From: Oreohelix idahoensis
Taxonomy: Eukaryota; Mollusca; Gastropoda; Stylommatophora; Oreohelicidae
Direction: 5' to 3'
Length of the DNA: 64,000 bases
NCBI GenBank assembly: GCA_024509875.1
Contig: JAMPIV010012207.1
Coordinates: forward strand, 65,001-129,000
The notes under the pieces are model-generated. The model had not been told where the DNA came from, ran no database searches, and saw only the letters and a list, made by a program, of their open reading frames with translations. This document shows positions 9,122 through 20,105 of this stretch, piece by piece. A program made the position numbers and the translations under genes. Within the stretch, counting starts at the first letter, position 1; each line of letters opens with the position of its first letter.

Positions 9122-11371
9122 ACGTATGAAGGACTTATGGATTTGTTGCTCAGAGATAAGATTATGTCATGTGTGAACAAACCTTTCCTTGAATTTATAC
9201 ATGAGCGTAAACCCAAATCTCTAAAAGAAATGGAAGAATATTGTTCCCAATATGTCACTGCACACCCCGACGTGACTTTTGGCAACACTAAGATTAAGGA
9301 GAGTATGCCAGTTGCTTCAGCAACACCATACAATCCCAATTATTCACACAGATTTCAGGGACCTCAAAACAGATTTGATAAAAAAGGTAACCATAATAGT
9401 TATCAAAACCAAGGTAACCAATCATTTCAGGGTTCTTCTTCAAAGAACTGGAGACGAGCTGATAGCTCTCGACACAGGGGTGGTCATAATTATAGGAATT
9501 TCCGTAGAGGAAGTAATTATAGAAACTATCAGGGTTATCCGTCTTGGAGTCAACAAGATCATAATTACAGAGATACTCATTATAATGAATATGATAATGG
9601 TAACCAAGGGAACTATGACTCAAACCCAAATAGGGGTTACAATAGAGGTAACAATAACTACAGAGGTGATAATAACCGAGGTAGATCTCAAAACAAAAGA
9701 CATAAACCACATTTTCAGGCAAACTCTGCACAACAAGAGTCCCATGAAGCCTATAAACAGAGTAAAGATAATAATGATGCTAGTAATATGGCATGTGCCG
9801 CTTTTGATTTTGGGAGAGCATCTCAGTGCCCCCAATGCAAAACGTTATTTGAGCCAACCACAGTGTCTACTTTAAGCTGTGGCCATCCTCTTCCTGCTCT
9901 TCCGGCATCAGTCGCGCATGATGGAAGAGGTTCTCTTGTCTTACATAAGGGTTTAGTGAATAACAATCCAGTCTCTGTGCTATTTGATTCTGGATGCACC
10001 ACAATTGGTGTTAGGCAGTCACTCGTAGATCCTTCCCGTGCCACTGGACAAGTAGTCAAATGTGTAACATTTGGCGGCACATTAGAGAAATACTCTACTG
10101 CTATCATTAGGATTGCTACTCCTTTCTTTACAGGAGATGTACACGCATGTCTTCTTCCGAATCCGATCGCTGACCTCATCATCGGTCGCATTCATGGAGT
10201 CAAAGAATGCACTCCGCAACAAATTTCCACGTGGGAAAGGCAAAACATGCAGATTGCTAACGCTGTAGTCACTAGAGCTCAGGCTCTTAATATGCCTCAA
10301 ACTTCATCTACTGAAGATAATGAAGTGCATAACCAAGATAATCCCTTGGTAATTTCTCGTGACTCGTTTATAAAACAGCAAGAAGATGATCCCACTCTGA
10401 AGAAATTCTTCATTCTTGCAACTAAAGGTGATCCGAATAAAGACACAAGTCGTAAATCGTGGATTACAAAGAAGAATGGCGTACTTGTACGTATGGTTCA
10501 AGACTCCATTACGTCAAGTCATTCTCAAATCCTGGTTCCCAAGAATTTGAGAGTTAAAATTTTGCAGCACGCTCACGACTCTCAGTGTGCTGGACACATG
10601 GGTTTTTCCCGTACTAAGTCAAGAGTCCTTGCGGCTTTCTTTTGGCCATTGGTAAACAAGGACATACGGATTTATTGTCGATCTTGTAAAGTATGTCAGG
10701 AAGTTAAATCCAAAGGTCCACGGCATGCTGCACCCATTCAGGCGGCGGACATTCCTATTCGGCCGTTCCAAAAAATGGCCATAGACATTATTGGTCCATT
10801 TAAGATCAAGTCTGCCAGAGGACATCAGTTTATCTTGACGTGTGTTGATATGTGCACACGTTGGCCAGAGGCTATTCCTCTGAAGAGCATTACTACTGCT
10901 GATATTGCAGATGCTCTTTGGCTTATATTTTCTCGTCTGGGGTTCCCCGGAGAGATATTGTCAGACCATGGCACCCAACTAATATCAGATACCATGTCTC
11001 AAGTAATGTCTACTCTGCAGATAGATAGATCTTTAAGTAGTATCTACCATCCAATGTCTAATGGTATGGTCGAACGCCTTAATAGAACACTTAAAAACTT
11101 ACTGGGGAAGATAACTGAGGATCATCCTCAAGACTGGGACAGAGTTTTACCTGCGGCCCTCTTCGCTTACAGAGAGGTACCCAATGAACATACGGGATTT
11201 TCTCCCTTTGAACTCGTCTTTGGCGCGCGTCCGCGTGGCCCTATGTCGTTGCTTCACGATCTCATTACATCTGACAATATTGACGATGACACAAAGTCAT
11301 CCTACGAATATGTCATCGCGTTGAGACAAAAAAATTATCGAAGCATGCAAATTAGCAACTTCTTCTTCTGA
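9086..11371 (+). CDS. pol: Gag C-terminus, protease and integrase
   Basis: One open frame continues the SCAN-like domain (FLEFIHERKPKSLKEMEEYC). About 170 residues follow that are rich in Asn, Tyr, Gly and Arg and lack CCHC zinc knuckles, then a CPQC...LSCGH pair. The aspartic protease has LFDSGCT (catalytic Asp 9986-9988) and DLIIGR. The integrase has an HHCC zinc finger (HAHDSQCAGHMG to CRSCKVCQ) and a D,D(35)E core: Asp 10784, Asp 10964 and Glu 11072, with 60 and 36 codons between them. It would process the polyprotein and insert the cDNA. The first bases of this frame are not the true start: the protein runs in from gag. The frame ends early, at 11371, because of an A7 run at 11328-11334. 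Confidence 0.92.
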   Translation: MIVGLSFPKQKKTYEGLMDLLLRDKIMSCVNKPFLEFIHERKPKSLKEMEEYCSQYVTAHPDVTFGNTKIKESMPVASATPYNPNYSHRFQGPQNRFDKKGNHNSYQNQGNQSFQGSSSKNWRRADSSRHRGGHNYRNFRRGSNYRNYQGYPSWSQQDHNYRDTHYNEYDNGNQGNYDSNPNRGYNRGNNNYRGDNNRGRSQNKRHKPHFQANSAQQESHEAYKQSKDNNDASNMACAAFDFGRASQCPQCKTLFEPTTVSTLSCGHPLPALPASVAHDGRGSLVLHKGLVNNNPVSVLFDSGCTTIGVRQSLVDPSRATGQVVKCVTFGGTLEKYSTAIIRIATPFFTGDVHACLLPNPIADLIIGRIHGVKECTPQQISTWERQNMQIANAVVTRAQALNMPQTSSTEDNEVHNQDNPLVISRDSFIKQQEDDPTLKKFFILATKGDPNKDTSRKSWITKKNGVLVRMVQDSITSSHSQILVPKNLRVKILQHAHDSQCAGHMGFSRTKSRVLAAFFWPLVNKDIRIYCRSCKVCQEVKSKGPRHAAPIQAADIPIRPFQKMAIDIIGPFKIKSARGHQFILTCVDMCTRWPEAIPLKSITTADIADALWLIFSRLGFPGEILSDHGTQLISDTMSQVMSTLQIDRSLSSIYHPMSNGMVERLNRTLKNLLGKITEDHPQDWDRVLPAALFAYREVPNEHTGFSPFELVFGARPRGPMSLLHDLITSDNIDDDTKSSYEYVIALRQKNYRSMQISNFFF

Positions 11372-13169
11372 ATTTGCGAAACAGAAGGCAAGGCAATTTG
11401 CCAATAAGAAGAGATGCTTACGACAACTTTGTCCTGGTGACAAAGCATTTGTATTACTACCTTGTAGGGAAAACAGATTACTTATTTCTTGGAAAGGTCC
11501 GTACGATATAATATCGAAAATTTCCGATGTCGACTATATTGTCGATATTGATGGGAAGCATAAAACCTTCCACATCAATATGCTTACTGAATTCCATGAA
11601 CGTCCGGATTATTTGCAACCCATTTTCCAAGCAACGGACAATTCTCCAGTACAACATGGTCATTACTCATCACTGTCCGTGATACAGGATGAGGAAACAA
11701 GTTTTTCAGATGTAAATCTTCCTCTTCCAATGATCCCACTTCATTCTAGTGAATCATGGAAGAACGTTACTGTCTCTCCTGATTTGTCTCTAGGAGAACA
11801 GCGACAAGTTTCAACTATGTTGCAAACATTTCAGGATGTACTCACTGACATCCCTGGACAAACGCATGTCATTGAACATGACATTGTTCTTACTGACCAT
11901 ACTCCTATTAGGGTTAGACCTTATCCTATACCTATACATTTTCAAGCACAGGTCGAGAAAGAGTTGGATGAGATGATAGATTTGAAAATAATCGAACCAT
12001 CCACCTCTGCATATTCTTCGCCGATGGTTATTGTTCGAAAAAAAGACAATAACATACGTCTTTGCGTTGACTATCGAAAATTGAATCAAGTAACGAAGTT
12101 CGATGCCGAACCTATGCCTTTACTGGAAGAGCTACTTACTCGACTCTCCAAATCTCATTTTTTCACTAAACTTGATTTGTCTAAAGGATATTGGCAAGTT
12201 CCTTTATCTGAACGCGCCAAACCTCTCACGGCTTTTTCAACACCTAGAGGTTTGTTCCAATGGAATTTTATGCCTTTCGGTCTTATGAACGCACCAGCTA
12301 CATTCGTACGCATGATGCGCCGAATCCTATCTTATCGGTCAGATGTCATTGCATATCTAGACGACATCTGTCTTTTCAGCGATACTTGGGAAGATCACTA
12401 TTCAGGGTTAGATGAATTGCTGTCTACTTTGCGTGAGCACAACCTGACAGCGAAACCCTCTAAAGCCTATATTGGTTTTAGCGAAATTTCTTTCCTAGGC
12501 CACCGAGTTGGTCATGGTTTCCTAAAGACAGAGGACCATAATACTAGTAAGATACTTAACATCTCAATCCCTAAGACTAAAAAACAGGTGAGAAGTCTGT
12601 TAGGTCTTATTCAATTTTATGGCAGATTCATTCAGAATCTATCCTCTATCATGGCACCTCTTTCAACACTTCTAAAGAAAGGTTCGCCTAATGTGGTCCA
12701 CTGGTCTCAGGAATGCCAATGCTCTCTGGATAAGATTAAAACATTGTTTTCAACACCACCTATTTTAGTGCTACCTACTAAAGATAAGACATTCGTTCTT
12801 CGTAGTGACGCTTCATCCACTGGGATTGGAGCGGCACTAATGCAAGAGTACTCTGGAACTCTGCATCCTGTAATGTATATTTCCAGAAAACTTAATGCGG
12901 CAGAAAGGAATTATTCGGTTTTAGACCGTGAGCTATTAGCTATGGTTTGGTCGATCCTCAAACTACAGAGATTCCTTCTAGGCGCACATTTCATAGTAGA
13001 AACCGACCAAAAAGCTCTTACTGCTATACAGAGTAAGAATTTGAAGAGCTCGAGGTCTACTCGATATGCAATTGCTCTTCAACCTTTTCATTTCTCTGTG
13101 CGAGCTATTCGTGGATCAGATAATGTGATGGCAGACATTCTGTCAAGATGCCCACATGATTCCACATAA
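11372..13169 (+). CDS. pol: Integrase C-terminus, reverse transcriptase and RNase H
   Basis: After the A7 break the next frame continues the integrase tail, with the GPY/F-type module (WKGPYDIISK near 11492). The reverse transcriptase follows: VRPYPIP, MVIVRKKDNNIRLCVDYRKL, FFTKLDLSKGYWQVPL, the FNFMPFGL-type box as WNFMPFGLMNAPATF, and catalytic YLDD at 12354-12365. RNase H follows with SDASSTGIGAAL, VLDRELLAMVW, ETDQKAL and a final DILSR. The frame is intact for about 1.8 kb to the stop at 13169, including an A7 run (12038-12044) that is in phase. It lies downstream of integrase, the reverse of ordinary Gypsy elements. Confidence 0.93.
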
Positions 13170-13641
13170 CTATTAGGGCTTAGACTTCTTGATATGTCTA
13201 GTTCTATAGTAGTTCCTTTTCTATATCATGATAGATACACATTTGTAATTTAATAATATAATGATTGTATCACTACATAGCGGTTCATTGATGTTTATTC
13301 ACCGCTGTGCTTTGATGATTTTTTTCTTCATAAATCATAAATTTAAGATATCTAATACGAAATGATGATATGAATTTTTTAGGCATTGTGTAATTGCCAG
13401 AATTGTATTATACTTTGATGACACCTTCCTGGAAAAATATACTTGTAGAGAAATAATTTCTCTCAGTTTATGAGACACATTCTCACCAGTCGCTCCATAA
13501 GTCGACTTAGCCTCATATTAGGCGTTATAGGTATTCCTGATATTTTCATCTGCGCATTATTCATGCGTTGTGAGCCTATTGTACGTTGCTCCTAGATGTA
13601 TTGCAAAAAAAAAAAAAAGTTCCATTTTTTTTCCCGGGAGG
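13170..13641 (+). other. 3' non-coding region and polypurine tract of the Gmr1-like element
   Basis: No coding sequence. It carries an A14 run near 13605, a T8 run, and CCCGGGAGG just before the right LTR. The purine string GGGAGG at 13635-13641 is the best candidate for the plus-strand priming tract, but it is short. Confidence 0.55.
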
Positions 13642-15157
13642 TGTGGTAAGACTGTTACGTGCAGTCTTTGATATCTTACAATATTATACATTAGTATACT
13701 TGTTATGTTCGCAAATATTTTGTAAACAAAATAGGTAATTTTTTAGTGCTTAAGGGAAAGTCATTATTGAGTTACTTCCCTTGAAAGTTGTGCCGTCTCT
13801 TCGATCGAACTCCGCGGATGAATCCATTTTACTGCGATTTATTCGTTGTTTGGGTAATAATAGATTGTTCTTGCTTCAGAATATCTATGGCCTGAATTTA
13901 TGTGTATTGTTTGTCTGAGTAGGACGAGTCTGTCTTATATCTGTATATCTTTACATATCTAAGTCGAACTATATGTTCTGTTGTCTCTAGAGAGGTCAAA
14001 GGCTATTCGGCGGATGTGCCGCTAGAGAGTGGTGTGATTTGGCTTCGTCCTGATGGGGACTGTGTTTTTCTATGTCGGCTTGTCGCCGAAAAAAAGTGAT
14101 CTCAGTATTGGTGGGGAAAGTGATAGTCGTCTAGACCTATCGTGTATGCTTTACCCCAGTGTTTATTCGTATTGCCAAGGAATGGCAGAATCATATTTCT
14201 GATACCAAGGTAATAAAAGATACTCTTGTGAACTCTCTCGTTCGAAGCCACCATTTTCGATAGGTACGATTTGAATGTCTAAGAGAATATATTTGACTCG
14301 ATGAAAACGACTTCGATTCCTAGCAGCACTATATCCTGTAGAATGCAGTCAATTGTTCATGATCAAATCTACAGAGCAATGAAATGTTTTATGAATGACT
14401 AACTTTAGGACAGATTCATTATCTGTATCCAAACGTGAGTGACAGCTCACGAGTGAAGCCATCTTGGAACCAAACATGTAGTGACTTTCAAGAAGAGAAA
14501 AGGGATGCCCGTATTATCGCTTGTTTAGTCCAGAGATCACTGCTACACATGAGAACCCGTTATTAGCGGTTCAATATTATTATATGGAAAAATATGTGCT
14601 GAACATTATGTTGGAGAATCGTCGCTAAACGAGATTAGGTTTAGAAGCCATCTGAAATATTGTTTATAAGCTGACGTGCTCAGTCAGTGAAGTCAGATGA
14701 TATATATGTATGGGCGATACTGAGGGCTTGGCTACTGACAGTCCTTTATACTATTATTCTACATGAGTGCCCATGTAACATTGCAAGACCATTTATCCAC
14801 TGTACCATGATGTATTATGCCAACCTGTGATTTGTCACTATCTGTGCTGTCGAGTGTGTACGTCCAATTAAACTTTAGTAAAGGTACACAGTCGTTGGTG
14901 TCGATGACTTCCAGCCATACATGAGTGTGAGAAAAGAACATTTGTCAACACCACGAACCCTTATTATCATTCGCACATTATACACTCAATCCATGTCTAC
15001 ACACCACTGCGTAGGTCAAGTTGACATTCCATACACTACAGTGGAGCAAACAACACCATAGAGATCTTATCAACTGATGATGATGATGTCTGCTTCCATC
15101 CACTTATATCTATCTTTTGGTGGATATCATTAACTGGAATAAAGGAGGAATTTATCA
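13642..15157 (+). repeat. 3' LTR of the Gmr1-like element
   Basis: It starts TGTGGTAAG, a normal TG start, and ends TTTATCA, a CA end. It matches the left LTR almost perfectly and carries 66 extra bases at about 13713-13778. The length is about 1516 bp, long for this group. A short frame of 60 codons present in both LTRs on the minus strand is simply duplicated LTR sequence. Confidence 0.92.
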
Positions 15158-15177
15158 AATACCAAGAGAATTCATGA

Positions 15178-15293
15178 ATGAGATAAAATATAAGGAGATC
15201 AATTATAATGAGATAAAATATAAGGAGATCAATTATAATGAGATAAAATATAAGGAGATCAATTATAAGGAGATAAATATAAGGAGATCAATT
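15178..15293. repeat. 30-bp tandem repeat, about 4 copies
   Basis: GAGATAAAATATAAGGAGAT followed by CAATTATAAT is repeated with a period of 30, decaying at the right end. It lies directly beside the 3' LTR and appears to have grown out of a LINE C remnant, whose sequence continues immediately to the right. Confidence 0.85.
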
Positions 15294-15481
15294 ATTTTGG
15301 TCATGTAAAAAGACAAACCTTGCTGAAAACCATATTGGAAGGAATACTTGAAACCAAAAGTGGGAAGAAAACATCAAGAGATGGAAACGCAAGAGTCTAT
15401 CAAAGCGCACTGTCAAGGCAAGAAATAGAAAACGTTGGAGATACAATGCAGCCGACCTTCGTTGTGAAGATGACAGCTGAT
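15292..15481 (+). pseudogene. LINE family C, 3'-end fragment
   Basis: Plus-strand codons read FGHVKRQTLLKTILEG and later ALSRQEIENVGDTMQP. This matches the C-terminus of LINE C at 35100-35438 (FGHIKRHNTLQKTITEG). Frame slips and a lost segment mark it as an old fragment. No independent function. Confidence 0.7.
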
Positions 15482-15719
15482 TGGTAGTTCTTCCTGTGTC
15501 TATTGCCTTTAATATGCACCAACATTTTGCAGATTATTGGTTCCCAAACCAATGCACGTGTTGTGGTTTGGTGTGCTGTCACAGTAACACAAATTGCTGA
15601 GTTTTTTTCAAGACGTCTGTCACCACTCATCTACTTGTTTCTATTTCGTTCCATACTCACGATGTCTTCCAAGAGATCAGCAGTTACATGTACGTACGGT
15701 AGGTGATTATTATTACTAG

Positions 15720-15985
15720 GTGTCCAAACCAAAGTTCCAAATCATCTCAATGTCATTATTTTGTTCTGAACAAGCACGTATTCACGAAAGTATGTAACTT
15801 CTTAATTGTCTTTCTTATCGTCCTTCTCGTTCTCCAAGACGCAGAACCATACAGTAAGACTGCCTGGACAATTTTTGTGTCCGGTTCGATTTGTTATGTT
15901 TTCCACATCTGTCTCAACGCAATATAAACCCCTCTTGCCTTTTCTACGCTTGTTTTATTATAAAAACAGTGACATATAGTGTATA
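15720..15985 (-). pseudogene. Degenerate LINE family B fragment
   Basis: Nucleotide similarity runs with the segment 30600-30800 of LINE B: the order CAAGCACGTATTCACGAAAG, CTTTCTTATCGTCCTTCTCG, GCAGAACCATACAGTAAGAC and CTCCTTGCC-type blocks is preserved. It is much more diverged than the other copies, so this is an old insertion. Confidence 0.6.
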
Positions 15986-16448
15986 TATTAATTTGCTTGT
16001 TATTCACGGCATCAATATAAAAAGCTGTCAAGTTTCTTCAGCTTGTACAAATAAAGATTATCGTTTTGTTCGCTCCTTATCTTCTAGAAGTTGTCCCTTC
16101 TCTGGCAAGTTAGAAAAACAATAATTGTTTTCACGAATCTTCAGTCACCATCACTTCTTAAGTTAGCACGACGGTCACTACCAATTCAAACATTATAGCC
16201 TTTATGGACGACTGATACAGCGATAAGCTATACCCAGGACGAGTTCATCACAAGCACCCAGACGATACACACTAGACTACACAAGAGAAGAGAAAAGAGA
16301 GAGAGAGGGAGACAGAACCGAATTAGGAATTAGAGATTCGAATACAGCCCATCCAAATGACAACATGAATAGTAACTTTAGTCTTCTCCATGACCTGCTT
16401 TGCTCTGTGTATTTACTCGGGGTGGGGGGGGGGGGCGGTCTTAGGAGA
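15986..16448. other. No gene recognised; contains a poly-G run
   Basis: Unassigned sequence. A G-rich run at about 16421-16437, nearly all G, stands out and could form a quadruplex. A (GA)n-like patch lies near 16282-16312. Confidence 0.4.
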
Positions 16449-16660
16449 CAAAGAAAGCACAGGGTTACTGCCCCCACAGGGCGTATCGTCAGAGACGACT
16501 AAAATGAGCTTGGGCGTAGGGCTGGCAACATCATCACGTAAAATACATTGCTACGGAAATCACAACTGCATGAGCGCGTGCATGCTTTGGTACAGGCTTC
16601 ATACACGGGACCAGCTGTAGTGGTTGTCCCTTGCTCCATAAGGAGCGAGTAGGAAAATGA
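16449..16660 (+). mobile_element. SINE-like repeat S6
   Basis: The conserved core reads GGGCTGGCAACATCATCACG, then a stretch like TTGCTACGGAAATCACAACTG, then CCAGCTGTAGTGGTTGTCCC and the 3' hairpin GCTCCATAAGGAGC (16633-16646), followed by a short GATG-type tail. About ten copies on both strands are present in the window. The head is not clearly tRNA-derived, so 'SINE-like' is used. Confidence 0.7.
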
Positions 16661-16931
16661 TGCTGAAGATCATCGCTTTTGCTTTAGTCCCAGATTATAT
16701 CATTAAACCACACCTACCACAAGACATCTCACCAGCAGCATAAACTACAATAGGTACAAACACAAACAATAAGACATCAGCACAAACATAAATTCACATG
16801 AACATTGTCACAGCAATCACTCATTACCAATATCGATCTTATGACAAAATAGCCGTGTCACTGCGGCATTTCTCATTGAGATGTACCAGTGACAACCCAC
16901 GATTTCCATTTACCACTCGTAATATTTGTTT

Positions 16932-17165
16932 TGAGCGTCCAATTGGCAGCGCGGTTTTAGTGCTGGCTTTTCGCAACAAAGGTGCCAGGATCGAAACAAG
17001 GAGGCTGTAAATGGGTACCTGGCTCTTCTCTTGAGTTAGGAAAGGAAAAGGGAGCGAGGAAGGAAACTGGTCACCCAGCTCTGAAAGCTAGACCCCGAGT
17101 TTAGTGAAGTTTCTAATGTTCCGCTCCCCTACGGCAGTATTTACTATGGAACTACCTTTAACCTT
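16932..17165 (+). mobile_element. tRNA-derived SINE S3
   Basis: The head has the promoter-like blocks AGCGCGGTTTTAGTGCTGGC and GCCAGGATCGAAAC (a B-box variant). The body reads AATGGGTACCTGGCTC, then TCTGAAAGCTAGACCCC. A second copy lies at 61240-61490 on the minus strand, which supports a mobile family. Confidence 0.65.
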
Positions 17166-17184
17166 TTTTTTAAAAATTATTTGT

Positions 17185-17890
17185 TTGGAGAAATGGCGAA
17201 GCGTTGAAAGGCCAAATCGCAACGGAAACTTATTCCTCATGTTAGATAGAAGCAATCCATATTCACTGGGAATGTTATGAGAAGAAGTAAGCTAGAGTGG
17301 CAACAGGGTAGATTGAAAGAAAGAGAGATAGAGGGCGCATCTGATATCATGGCACGGAAAAAAGTCAAGAACGAAATTATGAAATCGAGCCGGAAACAGT
17401 AATGTGAATTTCACATCTGGCTTGTACCGATGATGTCTTGATTATTATATCAGAAGAACACGTTCAATCCATCCTACAAGTCTGAAAGGTAGAGCTGGAG
17501 AAAAGAGTGATGGTCATCAGCAGCTCCAAGACGAAAACCATGGTGATCTCAAGAGAAGAGAAAAAAAAACATCAGATCATGTTGGGAGAGCATGTTCTGG
17601 AGCTGGTCCACCAGTTTAAATACGTTGGTTCTGTAATATACTAGAATGGAGGCATAAGAGAAGAGTTGGCTAACCAAAGAGCAGCTGCTGGGAAACTTTT
17701 CCACGCCATAAATGCAGGATCCTCAGCAAAAGCGAAATGGATAACTGTAGCGTGAGGTTTTTATTGGCTCTAAGATCAGTATAGTACTGACAATACAGAA
17801 ATATAATTTCTGCAGGAAAATGGTGAAGTCCCAGTGTATGAGAGAACTACTGGGTATCACAAATTAGTTACAGCTGTGAATGATCTGATC
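17185..17890 (+). pseudogene. Degenerate LINE family D remnant
   Basis: The part at 17185-17380 matches the C-terminal region seen at 57985-58235 (CTTATTCCTCATGTTAGA, then GTTATGAGAAGAAGTAAGC). The part at 17430-17710 reads like an RT palm and thumb (TDDVLIII, SSSKTKTMVIS) with several stops. The two parts are in inverted order for a LINE, so two overlapping old copies are likely. Confidence 0.55.
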
Positions 17891-18096
17891 TCGAAAAATT
17901 AGTAGAGTGGAGACAGTCATAAAATGCCACCCCGCTGTGTAACTAACTGTGATATTAAAACAAGGAAACATATTTCACTTAACAATTATAAAATTGACAA
18001 GTCGTTCAAATACAATTTCCTTATTATTTATTAAGTATATACACTATCTACTCTTGTGCTGAAGGGTGGATGTTGGAAGATGGAATGCAATGGATT
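17891..18096. other. No feature recognised
   Basis: Short AT-rich spacer before the compound microsatellite. Nothing is supported. Confidence 0.4.
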
Positions 18097-18097
18097 T

Positions 18098-18160
<63 letters not shown>

Positions 18161-18172
18161 CACACACGCACG

Positions 18173-18240
<68 letters not shown>
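18097..18240. repeat. Compound microsatellite (GCAC)n-(CA)n-(TA)n
   Basis: Runs of ACGC tetramers change stepwise to AC dinucleotides and then TA dinucleotides, about 145 bases in all. The stepwise order suggests conversion of one motif into the next by point change and expansion. Confidence 0.95.
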
Positions 18241-18243
<3 letters not shown>

Positions 18244-19599
18244 CAAGTCTTCCAATTATAGGAACAAAATTATGGATATCAGCTGTGCTGTTAATTAATA
18301 ATAGAAAATTTATCAGCTGTGCTGTTAATCTTGTCTCTCACTACGCTAAATCACTTTTTCTTCCTTGATCGTTAATTGCTCACAATTGCCGACGGAAATG
18401 GTACTAATGTGTACTCATCTCTTAGAACAGTTCTGTCCTTCCTAATTTGTTGCACACAACCCCCGCTGATGATCGTTCCTTTAGCCCACCCAAGACTGAG
18501 GGGGACTAAGGATGTAGCTCCGGTACAATCACTGTGCTCCTGCGAAGTTCCAGGCAGCTGGATTGACTCGAACATACGACCTCAGGTTGGATGACACGAA
18601 TAAAACCTGTAACAAGGAAAAATAGGGTCGAATTTCTGTCATCAAGCCCACCTATTTCTAGTGTATATGAGATGAGCGTGTCTCAGGTGTCTGCATGTAG
18701 GATGAATGACAACATGGCTCAGTATGATTAAGCAATAGCGAGACAAGACAGGTGTCTACTTGCAAAACGTTCTTTCTAATTCAATACATGAATACATCCA
18801 ATAATGTGTACACCTAGGTATGATGCAACCGTTTCCTTCCCCCTATAATATACCAGGCCATCTCTGATAAGTGCTATACTGGCTGGTAAAATATACCCTA
18901 ACAATATTGTTGTAGGTTATATTCAGGTTGGTTTTCTTCTTCAGCCATCATACCAGGAAATACAATCATTATACCGTATTCCCTAAAATATAATCAGTAT
19001 ACCTGATACATTCATAGTAAAACTAAAATCCTAAAGTTATATTAAATATATACAGGTGTAGGTAGTATAAATGATACTAACAAATACAATAATTATATAT
19101 GATGTAGGCATATTCTCCTACCAGTTTATAGTAAGTTTACCTACCCTCTAAGATTAATACAAGCCAGATTGACTCGACTTTAGTGAAGCAAGTCTGCCCG
19201 TTCATGCAGCTAAGCATAAATCAGCCTTGACAGCTTTCTCTTTCCCAGTATGTCGGTCGAGCTGGCCTTCGTGTTTGTGTGTGTTTTTTCTTTGAATAAA
19301 ACGCGCCCGTTTATATAAGTAGACGCAGGGAATCTGCCAGTGCGTAAGGAAGCCTTTTGATTGGTTCTCGGCGGTTTGGTACATTCCGTGACCGAGTCCC
19401 GAAAAACAGGGCTTATGCCTAATTTTATTCTGTCTGCCGTCATCTTGGGGGAACAAGATGACGTATACTTCGTGTAATTTAATCTGTCCTGTCTCAGAGT
19501 CTGTTTTACGTTGATTGGCTGGGCATATTTGTATCTCGACATAGTGTATTAACAAAGAAGTGGGTTTACACACACGTTTTACGACAACAACAGGACGAA
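18241..19599. other. No gene recognised
   Basis: AT-rich sequence with no supported coding frame. The two minus-strand frames around 19202-19690 overlap a LINE fragment and have no domain of their own. A short near-repeat (ATCAGCTGTGCTGTTAAT) occurs at 18279 and 18312. Confidence 0.4.
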
Positions 19600-20105
19600 G
19601 ATGAATGCATACGGCTCCACTCATGCTCCAGTCTTGACGTACGGATGTGAGTCGCGGGCACTGACTACAGCCCACAAGAGCCAGCTTCAAACCTCAGAAA
19701 TGAGGTATTTGCGGAAGGTGGTCTAGGCGACAAGAAAGGACAGGGTCCGCCACCAGACGATACGTCACAGCACCGAAATCCAGCCTCTACAGACCCGAGT
19801 GGAACACTCCCAGTTACAATGGTTTGACCATGTCTGCAGAATAGAAGATAGGTACCACGACAAACATGGGAAACCAAGAACTAAGGATCCAGACTTCCTT
19901 GACGACCCATAGTTCTCTGGGAGGACAACATCAGACATTCTCCGAGGAACCGAGGACTGGACTGGAACCAGGCCAAAAGTACGATAGCCGACAGAATAGC
20001 ATGACGTTCTATCTATGGCTAAGCTCTAAAACCCAAGGTAGAAGTGGAACAACTAAGGAAGTAAGTACTGGAGATAGGATGATAAGAAGAGATGTTATCA
20101 CCTAC
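19600..20105 (+). pseudogene. LINE family E, C-terminal remnant
   Basis: Broken plus-strand codons read LTYGCESRALTTAHKSQL, then QWFDHVCRIEDRYHDKHG, the thumb and C-terminal region of a LINE reverse transcriptase. The nucleotide sequence TTTGACCATGTCTGCAGAAT also occurs at 57362, identifying a second copy. Many stops are present. Confidence 0.7.

Larger units (their letters stand above)
5602..15157 (+). mobile_element. Gmr1-like Ty3/Gypsy LTR retrotransposon, full-length
   Basis: Two long terminal repeats, nearly identical over about 1.4 kb, bracket gag-pol. The order along the plus strand is Gag with a SCAN-like capsid domain, aspartic protease, integrase, reverse transcriptase, RNase H. 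Integrase before reverse transcriptase is the Ty1/copia order. Within Ty3/Gypsy it is the known signature of Gmr1-like elements, the lineage from which the vertebrate SCAN domain is thought to derive. LTR near-identity argues for recent insertion. There is no envelope-like gene. All coding breaks are single extra A's in A-runs. No convincing target-site duplication was found, and the LINE B on the left does not resume on the right. Confidence 0.9.

Noticed and set aside
9279..9875. Second plus-strand frame and antisense frames over Gag
   Set aside because: Shadows of the Asn/Tyr/Arg-rich Gag tail in other frames.
5597..15162. Target-site duplication AACCT/AATAC around the Gmr1-like element
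   Set aside because: Only partial identity, no better than chance for five bases.
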